Source of the DNA: Betaproteobacteria bacterium
GTDB taxonomy: Bacteria; Pseudomonadota; Gammaproteobacteria; Burkholderiales; Burkholderiaceae_C
DNA length: 64,000 nt
Assembly (NCBI GenBank): GCA_013289985.1
Contig: JABCYW010000004.1
Span: forward strand, 1 to 64,000
Reading direction: 5' to 3'
Both the position numbers and the translations under genes were made by a program. Numbering within the stretch: the first letter of the stretch is position 1; every line of letters starts with the position of its first letter. Below the pieces are notes generated by a model. That model worked only from the letters and a program-made list of their open reading frames with translations, was not told the origin of the DNA and ran no database searches. Of the stretch, positions 45,906 to 52,858 are shown piece after piece.

Positions 45906-46650
45906 ATATCGCCAACGCCAGGACGTGATCGGCGCCGAGATCGACGTCGTCTACTGGAGCGGTGCCGTCGCGACGCTGCTGCGCTGGGCCTCGGCACGCG
46001 AGAGCCGCTACGTGTGCGCTTGCAACGTCCATTCCGTCGTGACGGCGCAGAGCGACGAACGCCTGGCGTCCGCCGTGCGCGGCGCCGACATGGTCGTGCC
46101 CGACGGCGCACCCGTGGCGTGGCTCATGCGCAAGGCGGGCGTGGCGTCGCAGCAGCGCGTGTCGGGGCCCGACCTGATGTGGCGTTACTACGCCGCGGCC
46201 GCGGTCTACAGCGAGTCCGTCTTCCTGCTGGGCGGCGCGCCCGACACGCTGGAGCAGCTGACGGCGCGCATCCGGGCGACGTTCCCGGGCCTGCGCATCG
46301 CCGGGGCGTACTCGCCGCCGTTCCGCGCGCTGAGCGCCGAGGAGGACGAGGCGCTCGTGCGCCGGCTCAACGAGTCCGGCGCGACGACGATCTGGGTCGC
46401 GCTCGGCTGCCCGAAGCAGGAGATCTGGATGGCCGGGCATCGCGACCGCGTGCGCTCGGTGATGATCGGCGTCGGAGCCGCGTTCGGGTTCCACGCCGGC
46501 ACCGTGCGGCGCGCGCCGGCGTGGATGCAGCGGCTGTCGCTCGAGTGGCTGCACCGGCTGCTCAGCGAGCCGGGGCGCCTGTGGCGCCGCTATCTCACCA
46601 CGAACACCTTGTTCATCCTGGCGGCGGCGCGGCAGCTGATGCGCCTCTGA
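45898..46650 (+). CDS. WecB/TagA/CpsF family glycosyltransferase (GT26)
   Basis: A 250-residue enzyme of the family containing WecB/WecG (UDP-ManNAcA transferase) and TagA. Visible family motifs are CNVHSVVTAQSDERL, ADMVVPDGAPVAW, VFLLGGAPDTLEQL, IWVALGCPKQEIWMA, and the C-terminal AAFGFHAGTVRRAPAWMQRLSLEWLHRLLSEPGRLWRRYL. It typically adds the second sugar to undecaprenyl-linked acceptors at the membrane face. It overlaps the previous gene by 8 bases and ends the EPS operon. The next gene, convergent, ends only 7 bases away. Confidence 0.93.
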   Translation: MPEYRQRQDVIGAEIDVVYWSGAVATLLRWASARESRYVCACNVHSVVTAQSDERLASAVRGADMVVPDGAPVAWLMRKAGVASQQRVSGPDLMWRYYAAAAVYSESVFLLGGAPDTLEQLTARIRATFPGLRIAGAYSPPFRALSAEEDEALVRRLNESGATTIWVALGCPKQEIWMAGHRDRVRSVMIGVGAAFGFHAGTVRRAPAWMQRLSLEWLHRLLSEPGRLWRRYLTTNTLFILAAARQLMRL

Positions 46651-46657
46651 GCGCGGC

Positions 46658-47890
46658 TCAGCGTCGGCGGCGGCGCGCGGCCCGGGCCAGCAGCCCGAAG
46701 CCGGCGAGCATCATCGCGGCGCCGCCGGCCTCGGGCACCGCCGACACCACCAGCCCGCGCACGACGTTGCTGGTCGTCGTCGTCACGCCGATGATCTGCA
46801 TCGCGTTGTTGATGCCGATCGCCACGAAGTTGCTGACGCCCGGGACCAGGCTGGACAGGTCGATCATCTTGCCGCCCGTGTACAGGAACGAGTGCTTCGC
46901 GGTGCTGCCGGCGACGTCGGACAGGCCGATCACGTCACCGAACGAATCCATGCCCAGCGCGTAGCTGTTGGTGCCGCCCAGCGTGCCGAGGTCGGTCAGC
47001 TTGCCATTGGCGAAGATGAACGCGTGCGTCGCGGCGTTGCCGGCGGTGCTGGCGTTGCCGATCACCTGCCCCGACGCGTTGACTGCCACCGCGGTGCTGC
47101 TGCTGCCGCCGAGCGTGCCGAGGTCGACCATGCTTCCGGCGACGTACTCGAACGCATGGTTGGACGCATTCCCGCTCAGCGAGGAGTTGCCGATGACGAC
47201 GCCCGCGGCGTTGATCGACGTCGCAGAACTCGACGATCCGCCCAGCGTGCCGAGGTCGACCAGGCCACCGCCGCTGTACAGGAACGCGTGGCTGGCGGCA
47301 TCGCCGCTGGTGCTGGAGTTGCCCACGACCTGGCCGGCACTGTTGACGGCGACGGCGGTGCTCGTCGAGCCGCCCAGCGTCTTCAGGTCGATGCGGTTGC
47401 CGCCGGTGTACGCGAAGGCGTGCGTGCTCGCGTTGCCCGCCGTATTGCCGTAGCCGATCACCTCGCCCGACGCGCTCATGCCGGTCACGTAGGTGCCCGT
47501 GCCGCCCAGCGAGGCGATGACGTTGTACTTGCCGCCCGAATAGAAGAAGGCCGAGGTGGACGAGCCGCCGGCGGAGTAGGCTTGCCCCGCGACCTGGCCG
47601 GCCGCGTCGACGTAGTACGTGCCGCCCGACGCGCCGTTGAGCGCGGTGACGTCGTAGATCGAGCTGCCGCTGAAGCTGAAGGAGCCCGTGCCCCCGCTGG
47701 CGGCGAACGCCTGCCCGATGCCGACGCCGGAGTCCGCCAGCGTGACCGGGCCGACGAAGCTGCCGTCCACCGCGCCGAGGTCGGTGTAGCCCCGTCCGGC
47801 GGATGTCTGGGCCCAGGCGGGCGCGCAGCACGCAGCACACGCGAGCGCGAGGGTGGCGCCGGCGCGCGGACGAAGGAAATTGGAACTCAT
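46658..47890 (-). CDS. HAF-repeat PEP-CTERM sorting protein
   Basis: A 410-residue secreted protein. The signal peptide ends near APAWAQT. About eight ~39-residue HAF repeats follow (THAFAYTGGNRIDLKTLGG, SHAFLYSGGGLVDLGTLGG and so on, separated by SAGQVVGNSST-type spacers), a pattern known in extracellular Burkholderiales proteins. The tail from 385 is a PEP-CTERM signal: VPEA, a hydrophobic helix (MMLAGFGLLA) and RAARRRRR. It should be a client of the exosortase. ATG at 47890 begins the signal peptide; an in-frame ATG at 47908 is possible. It is convergent with the last EPS glycosyltransferase. Confidence 0.88.
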   Translation of the reverse strand: MSSNFLRPRAGATLALACAACCAPAWAQTSAGRGYTDLGAVDGSFVGPVTLADSGVGIGQAFAASGGTGSFSFSGSSIYDVTALNGASGGTYYVDAAGQVAGQAYSAGGSSTSAFFYSGGKYNVIASLGGTGTYVTGMSASGEVIGYGNTAGNASTHAFAYTGGNRIDLKTLGGSTSTAVAVNSAGQVVGNSSTSGDAASHAFLYSGGGLVDLGTLGGSSSSATSINAAGVVIGNSSLSGNASNHAFEYVAGSMVDLGTLGGSSSTAVAVNASGQVIGNASTAGNAATHAFIFANGKLTDLGTLGGTNSYALGMDSFGDVIGLSDVAGSTAKHSFLYTGGKMIDLSSLVPGVSNFVAIGINNAMQIIGVTTTTSNVVRGLVVSAVPEAGGAAMMLAGFGLLARAARRRRR

Positions 47891-48008
47891 CGCGGTAGCT
47901 TTCAACATCGGCCCGGCCGGCTCGTGGCGTGCGGACGGACACCGTATCCGACCCGAGGGTAGGCGCGCGCGTTGACACGGCGGTGTCGAAGCGAGCGCTC
48001 GCGGCATG

Positions 48009-48020
48009 CCGTTCGGCCTA
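48009..48020 (-). promoter_or_regulatory. TAGGCCGAACGG, shared-motif copy 3
   Basis: A minus-strand variant of the TAGTCCGATCGG element. It lies between the divergent HAF PEP-CTERM gene (118 bases away) and the lipoprotein gene (84 bases). It is more degenerate than the EPS and tpsB copies. Confidence 0.3.
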
Positions 48021-48104
48021 TGGGGCCATCCGCCGTTCGATTCACGGGCGAGTCGCACAACGTGTCGATGATGCGGAAACCAGCGCATTCCCGAGAGATC
48101 CGAA

Positions 48105-48887
48105 TTGAGCGATTCCATCACCCCGAAACCCGCCCTTTCGGTGCGCCGCAAGCTGCTGCTCGGCGTGCCGTTCGGCCTCGCCGCCCTGCAGGGTTGCGGC
48201 GGGGCGTCGGCCGCGCCGGCGCCGTCTCCGGGCCCCGCGCCGGCACCGCCTGCCCCCGCGCCGGTCACGGCCATCACGGGCTGGGCGGCGCGCCCGTCGG
48301 CGGCGGCGTCGACGGGCCTGGCGCTGTTCGTGCCCGACGTCGGATCGCGCGGATCGCTGTGGGTGTCCAACGGCAGCGACTGGGTGCCGGCGTCCAATCC
48401 GCTGACGCTGGCCCACAGGTTCAGCAATGCGCGCATGGACGCCTCCGTCGGGCCGTTCGCCGACGTGCTGCTGGACAGCTTCACGATCCCGGCCTACGTG
48501 ATGGGCCCGGCCTCCGGGCTGCGCATCACCGCGGCGTACTCGTTTCCCGGCGGCGGCGTCGGCAGCAAGGCGCCGCAGGTGCGCGCCTACTTCGGCGTCG
48601 GCAGCTACGCCTCGAGCGCGACGGCGCTGCTCGACTCGCGCGGCCAGTTCTCGACGCAGGCGAGCTTCCTGCTCGACATCACGCTGCAGAACCGGAACTC
48701 GATGGCGTCCAACCAGGTTCGCCCGATCGACTACGGCCTCGGCGCGAGCGGCAACCCGTTCCAGGCGTCCGCCATCGACTTCACGCAGGACGTCACGATC
48801 GGCTTTGGCGCCCTCAACAACTCTAGCTCGGTCAGCACGGCAGACCAGCAGGTGCTCGACTGGTTCAGCGTCGAGATGCTGGCCTGA
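48105..48887 (+). CDS. Hypothetical lipoprotein
   Basis: A 260-residue protein of unknown function. It begins at TTG with GAGAG eight bases upstream; no in-frame ATG precedes it. The N-terminus has RRKLLLGVPFGLAALQGC, an Arg-pair signal with lipobox LQGC, then a Pro/Ala-rich linker (PAPAPSPGPAPAPP). The rest is predicted beta-rich (LWVSNGSDWVPASN, ITAAYSFPGGG, AYFGVGSYASSATALLDSRGQF), perhaps a jelly-roll binding domain. It lies 12 bases before the glycosidase-like gene and is probably co-transcribed with it. Confidence 0.8.
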   Translation: MSDSITPKPALSVRRKLLLGVPFGLAALQGCGGASAAPAPSPGPAPAPPAPAPVTAITGWAARPSAAASTGLALFVPDVGSRGSLWVSNGSDWVPASNPLTLAHRFSNARMDASVGPFADVLLDSFTIPAYVMGPASGLRITAAYSFPGGGVGSKAPQVRAYFGVGSYASSATALLDSRGQFSTQASFLLDITLQNRNSMASNQVRPIDYGLGASGNPFQASAIDFTQDVTIGFGALNNSSSVSTADQQVLDWFSVEMLA

Positions 48888-48899
48888 GGGAGCGCTGCG

Positions 48900-50102
48900 A
48901 TGCCCATCAGCGTCCCCGTCGTGCGCACGGGCAACATCGTCACGCCGCAGTCCGTGCCGCCCAACGCCGTCGGCTTGAGCGTGGCGTCCAACAACTACGT
49001 CTTCGACACCACCGACGATTTCTTCGACCCCGGCATCGCGCCCCGCCTGGGCAGCAACGTGCTGTCGACGCCGCTGGTGGTGCCTGCACGCTTCGCCGGC
49101 ATGCACTACCACGTGCAGCGGCCGACCGTCACCTATTCGGTGGCACGCAACATCGACGTCGCCGGCTGCATGTGGTTCGCCGTCGCGCCCGCGGGCCGCG
49201 GACTGTACGACTGGACGACGCTCGACGCCTTCGTCGCCGCCGCGGCCGCCGGCGGGCGCGACGTGATCTTCAACTTCCTCGGCACGCCGGCGTGGGCATC
49301 GGCGCGGCCCTCGGAACCTGGCCACTACGGCGCCGGCAGCGACGCCGAGCCGGCCAGCGTGGCCGACATCGGCGCGTTCGCGGCCGCGGTCTGCTCGCGC
49401 TACGTCGCGCTCGGCACGCCAATCGTCGCCTTCGAGATCTGGAACGAGCCGAAGTACGCCGATGGCGGCGGCGTCGCGCAGGGCAACTACTTCACCGGCA
49501 CGCCGCAGGCGCTGGCGGCGATGGCGCGCGCGATCAGCCGGGCGGTCAAGGCGGTCGACCCGGCCGCGCTCGTGCTGTCGCCGGCGCCCACCGGGCTGGA
49601 GTTCGCCTGGGTCGCCGGCGACGGCTCGGGCACGGACAACCTGGACCGATTCCTCGGCGCGCCCGACGGCTCGGGCGGCAACGGCAGCGACTGGGTCGAC
49701 GCAATCGCCTTCCACGCGTACTCGCACAACGGCTACAACAACGTCTTCGCGATTCCGCAGATGGTGGCCAACGTGCGCAGGTGCATGGCGTTGCACGGGC
49801 TGACGGGCCGACCCGTCTGGATCACCGAGACGAGCGCGATCACGCCGGCGCTGGCCACCTACGTCGCGCAGCACCAGCAGGACTACATCGCGCGCACGCT
49901 GCTCCTCGCGCTCGGTTGCGGGGTCGAGCGCGTGGTCTGGTACGCCTGGGACGACCCGCTGGGCTTCGCGAACCAGCCCGTGGTCGCGGCGCGCTGGGAC
50001 GCCCTGGTGGCGCAACTGGCCGGGGCGACGCTGAGCCTGGTCAATTCGCTGGGCACCTTCCAGGTGGCGGCGATCGTCGACGGCGTGCGCGTCCTGGTCT
50101 AA
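48900..50102 (+). CDS. GH39/clan GH-A-like glycoside hydrolase
   Basis: A 400-residue TIM-barrel glycosidase-like protein. The acid/base Glu183 sits in IWNEP (180-184) and the probable nucleophile Glu310 in VWITETS (306-312), at the spacing expected for clan GH-A. The layout resembles PslG, the EPS-locus endoglycosidase of Pseudomonas. Unlike most EPS hydrolases it shows no signal peptide: it starts MPISVPVVRTGNIVTPQ. It may act in the cytoplasm, use another route, or have a missed upstream start, although the preceding gene ends 12 bases away. Substrate inference: the EPS made by the adjacent locus. Confidence 0.8.
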   Translation: MPISVPVVRTGNIVTPQSVPPNAVGLSVASNNYVFDTTDDFFDPGIAPRLGSNVLSTPLVVPARFAGMHYHVQRPTVTYSVARNIDVAGCMWFAVAPAGRGLYDWTTLDAFVAAAAAGGRDVIFNFLGTPAWASARPSEPGHYGAGSDAEPASVADIGAFAAAVCSRYVALGTPIVAFEIWNEPKYADGGGVAQGNYFTGTPQALAAMARAISRAVKAVDPAALVLSPAPTGLEFAWVAGDGSGTDNLDRFLGAPDGSGGNGSDWVDAIAFHAYSHNGYNNVFAIPQMVANVRRCMALHGLTGRPVWITETSAITPALATYVAQHQQDYIARTLLLALGCGVERVVWYAWDDPLGFANQPVVAARWDALVAQLAGATLSLVNSLGTFQVAAIVDGVRVLV

Positions 50103-50136
50103 GAACCTGTGACTGCGGGTTATCCCCGGGGTCGTG

Positions 50137-50148
50137 TAGTCCGTCCGG
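50137..50148 (+). promoter_or_regulatory. TAGTCCGTCCGG, shared-motif copy 4
   Basis: This copy differs from TAGTCCGATCGG at two positions. It lies in the 288-base gap after the glycosidase gene, 242 bases before the second PEP-CTERM gene. I see nothing else clear in that gap apart from the AAGGAGAG ribosome site at its end. Confidence 0.3.
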
Positions 50149-50390
50149 CGTGCTTCCGGCGATTGCGACAAACGGCCATGTCACGTTCAACCCAAATACT
50201 TCCGTTCGTCTGCTGCTTCAGCGGCATTGCTCTTTTCCAAAAGGGGCCCCCAGGGCTCCGTCTGCCCGCAGCCCCCGCCGCAGCGCGCCTCCACGAGAGG
50301 TTTGATGCCAGCGACAGGCCCGTCAGGTGGTCGAGTGTCCCGGGCCGGTCGACCGTCCAGGGGCAAGGACTTCCAATCAAGGAGAGACTC

Positions 50391-51182
50391 ATGAAGTTGA
50401 AAATGATCGTGGCCGCCGCTGGCCTCGTGATCAGCGCGGCGTCGCAAGCCACCATTACCCCGACGACCAACATCGGCGGCAGCGACCTGCTGCTGAACGT
50501 GTGGGAACAGGGCGCGCCCGGCGGCCAGCCGGACCAGTCGTTCACGCTGGACCTCGGCATCACGTTCAGCCAGTTCGTCGCGGCCTCGAGCTCGTCGGCG
50601 ACGCTGACCACCCTGCTGTCGACCGACTCGACCTGGACCAGCTTCCTGTCGAGCTCCGACACCGCGGACACCGGCGCGCTGCAATGGTCGGTGATCGCCT
50701 CGGGCAACAAGGTCAACACCCGTCCCGCGATCTTCGGCACCTCCACCGTCGGCAGCGATCCGACGACCGCGGGCGGGAGCGGCTTTCTGGTCAACTCCGA
50801 CCTGAACGCCGCGAACACCCAGGTCAGCGCCACCATCAACAACCTGAACACGGCCGCGAACCCGAACGAGCAAGTCGCTCAGAAGGGCACCGGTTCCTAC
50901 TACCAGGATCTGTCGCTGGCCAACTTCAACGGCGCGGGCTTCGCCAACAACAACGCCATCGGCGCGACCGCCGCGGTGTGGACGGCCTCGAACATCAGCG
51001 GCGGCAACACCACCGCCGCCGTGATGAAGCAACTGGCCGGCACGATGACCTTCTCGCAGGCCGGCGGCAGCTACGTGCTCAGCTACAACGTCGCGGCCGT
51101 TCCGGAAGCGCAGGGCGTCGGCATGGCCCTGTGCGGCCTGGCCGCGCTCGGCTTCCTCGTGCGTCGCCGCAACGCCGCCTGA
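50391..51182 (+). CDS. PEP-CTERM sorting domain protein
   Basis: A 263-residue secreted protein. The signal peptide is MKLKMIVAAAGLVISAASQA. The mature region is Ser/Thr/Asn-rich and low in charge (SSSSATLTTLLSTDSTWTSFL, NAANTQVSATINNLNT), as in EPS-associated matrix proteins. The last 27 residues form a PEP-CTERM signal: VPEA (from 237), a hydrophobic stretch and RRRNAA. It is processed by an exosortase, probably the one at 31660. A strong AAGGAGAG ribosome site lies 5 bases before the ATG. It may be abundant. Confidence 0.88.
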   Translation: MKLKMIVAAAGLVISAASQATITPTTNIGGSDLLLNVWEQGAPGGQPDQSFTLDLGITFSQFVAASSSSATLTTLLSTDSTWTSFLSSSDTADTGALQWSVIASGNKVNTRPAIFGTSTVGSDPTTAGGSGFLVNSDLNAANTQVSATINNLNTAANPNEQVAQKGTGSYYQDLSLANFNGAGFANNNAIGATAAVWTASNISGGNTTAAVMKQLAGTMTFSQAGGSYVLSYNVAAVPEAQGVGMALCGLAALGFLVRRRNAA

Positions 51183-51300
51183 TCGGCGCTCCGCTCTCTC
51201 GTCCTTCGTCCTTCGTCCTGACGCCGCGCGAGCGGCGCAGGCCGGGGCTGCGCCTCGCGCGCCGCCCCGGACCCGACTCGTCCCTACTTTCGGAAGCATC

Positions 51301-52680
51301 ATGAAACTCCATCACCTCGCCATCGCCGCCGTGTGCGCGGCCGCCGGTTCCTCCAGCTTCGCCGCCGACTTCTACCTGTCGGGCTCGTCGGCCCTGCAGA
51401 AGGTCGTCGCCAAGTCGATCGCCAACAACTGCTCGGCGCTGACCACCTTCCCGGGCCAGAACGGCTCGGCCGCCTCCGGTCCGCTGGACAACGCCGACGG
51501 CCAGTCGGAGACCCGCTACGTCTGCACCGCCGCTTCCGGCAACGCCTGGGGCGTGACCGCGGGCACCGTGTTCAACATCTTCCTGAACACCCAGGGCTCG
51601 GCCTACGGCGTGTTCCCGGTCGCCGCCAACACCGCGATCAACTTCATCGACCCGGCCACCTGCACCGGCGCGCCCACGGGCTCCGGCACCCTCACCACCT
51701 GCACCGGCGTCGTCCTGCATGCGCCGGATGCCGGCCTGTCCGACCTCGAGCCGACGATGTTCAACGACATCTCGAACCACCCGGTCGCCGCGACCAGCAA
51801 CGCCCCGGCCGGCACGGTGTTTTCGAAGCTGTTCGTCGGCCAGACGATCAACGGCTCGTCGTTCGCCGCGCCGGGCAGCTCGAAGATCGCCGCGGCCCAG
51901 ACCTTCGGCTTGGCCGTCAACAACGCGCTGCTGGCCGCCCTGCAGGCCGACCAGGGCCTGACCAGCTCGCAGATCCCGACGGTCTCGTCGGCCGCGTTCA
52001 CCACGATCTACTCGCCGGGCTATGAGCTGTCGGGCCTGGGCTGGACGCCGCTGCTGCCCAACAGCTCGGCGACCGTGCAACAGAACCAGGTCAACATCTG
52101 CTCGCGCCTGCCCGGTTCGGGCACCCGCGCTTCGGCGCAGGCGTTCTTCCTGCAACTGCCGTTCAGCAACTTCAGCCAGTCCTTCGGCACCTCCGCCGCC
52201 GACAACAGCGACACCACGTTCCTGGGTGACTCCGTCGGCCAGAACACGTCGGGCGGCTACGCCATCGGCGAGTACGACAACTCCGCGGCCGTCGTCGGCT
52301 GCCTGACCGGCGCGCAATCGGGCGCGTTCGCGATCGGCCTGCTCAGCGCAGACCGCGCCTCCGGCGGCACGGCCAACTTCACGTTCGTGAACCTGGACGG
52401 CTCGATCGCCAACTCGACGAACGCGCGCGTCGGCAAGTACCAGTGGGTGTACGAGGCCTACTTCAACGTGAACAAGGTCAGCCCCAACATCTCGTTCGCC
52501 AACTCGTTCTACGCCGCGTTCAAGGCGCCGGCCAACATCGCCGCCCTCGGTGCCCCGTCGACGAACGGCGTGATGGCCGCCGTCGCGAACTGCACCGGAA
52601 CGAACGTCAACAACGCGGTCTGCTCGCACGTCAGCCGTGGCAACGGCAACGCGCGCGCTGCCCTGACCTACGCACAATAA
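51301..52680 (+). CDS. PstS-like periplasmic binding-fold protein
   Basis: A 459-residue secreted protein with a signal peptide ending at SSSFA and a mature start ADFYLSGSSALQKVV, matching the phosphate-binding GS-x-AL loop of PstS-like proteins. Further PBP-fold elements are NICSRLPGSGTRASAQAFFL and GYAIGEYDNSAAVVGC. Seven or more Cys suggest disulfides. No PstCAB genes are near, so it is probably not a standard transport component. It lies between PEP-CTERM and two-partner secretion genes. A strong terminator follows it. A role as surface or matrix protein is inference. Confidence 0.8.
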   Translation: MKLHHLAIAAVCAAAGSSSFAADFYLSGSSALQKVVAKSIANNCSALTTFPGQNGSAASGPLDNADGQSETRYVCTAASGNAWGVTAGTVFNIFLNTQGSAYGVFPVAANTAINFIDPATCTGAPTGSGTLTTCTGVVLHAPDAGLSDLEPTMFNDISNHPVAATSNAPAGTVFSKLFVGQTINGSSFAAPGSSKIAAAQTFGLAVNNALLAALQADQGLTSSQIPTVSSAAFTTIYSPGYELSGLGWTPLLPNSSATVQQNQVNICSRLPGSGTRASAQAFFLQLPFSNFSQSFGTSAADNSDTTFLGDSVGQNTSGGYAIGEYDNSAAVVGCLTGAQSGAFAIGLLSADRASGGTANFTFVNLDGSIANSTNARVGKYQWVYEAYFNVNKVSPNISFANSFYAAFKAPANIAALGAPSTNGVMAAVANCTGTNVNNAVCSHVSRGNGNARAALTYAQ

Positions 52681-52725
52681 ACAGCTTCGTCCGGCCGGCC
52701 TTCGCGGCCGGCATCCGGATCTGCA

Positions 52726-52751
52726 GGGGCGCCGTCTGGCGCCCCTTTTTT
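52726..52751 (+). terminator. Strong rho-independent terminator
   Basis: An 8-bp perfect GC stem (52726-52733 with 52738-52745), a 4-base loop, then six T (52746-52751). It lies 46 bases past the PstS-like gene. A second GC inverted repeat just before it (around 52691-52712) may add to the structure. Confidence 0.93.
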
Positions 52752-52778
52752 GGTTCTTCGCCGGCGCCTCCCCATTTT

Positions 52779-52790
52779 TCGATCGGACTA
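52779..52790 (-). promoter_or_regulatory. TAGTCCGATCGA, shared-motif copy 5
   Basis: The minus-strand copy matches the EPS copy 2 for eleven bases. It lies 68 bases upstream of the tpsB start and 6 bases from a 22-bp palindrome. It links the two-partner secretion locus to the EPS control region by sequence. Confidence 0.45.
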
Positions 52791-52795
52791 TGCGC

Positions 52796-52817
52796 CGATG
52801 AGCCGATCGGCTCATCG
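52796..52817. promoter_or_regulatory. 22-bp perfect palindrome upstream of tpsB
   Basis: CGATGAGCCGA followed by its exact reverse complement, with no spacer. It lies 41 bases before the tpsB start, in the expected promoter zone. It is too close to the gene and has no T run, so a terminator role is unlikely. Candidate operator for a dimeric regulator. Confidence 0.55.
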
Positions 52818-52858
52818 CGATTCACCGCCGATTCACGCCCTCGCAAGAAGATGGCCGC

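Noticed and set aside
46654..47900. CRISPR-like regular repeats
   Set aside because: The periodicity comes from the coding HAF repeats of the PEP-CTERM protein; units are degenerate at DNA level and no cas genes are present.
51196..51225. Short tandem TTCGTCC-type repeat between the PEP-CTERM and PstS-like genes
   Set aside because: Three imperfect 7-base units are compatible with chance in GC/CT-rich spacer DNA; no gene-control role is evident.
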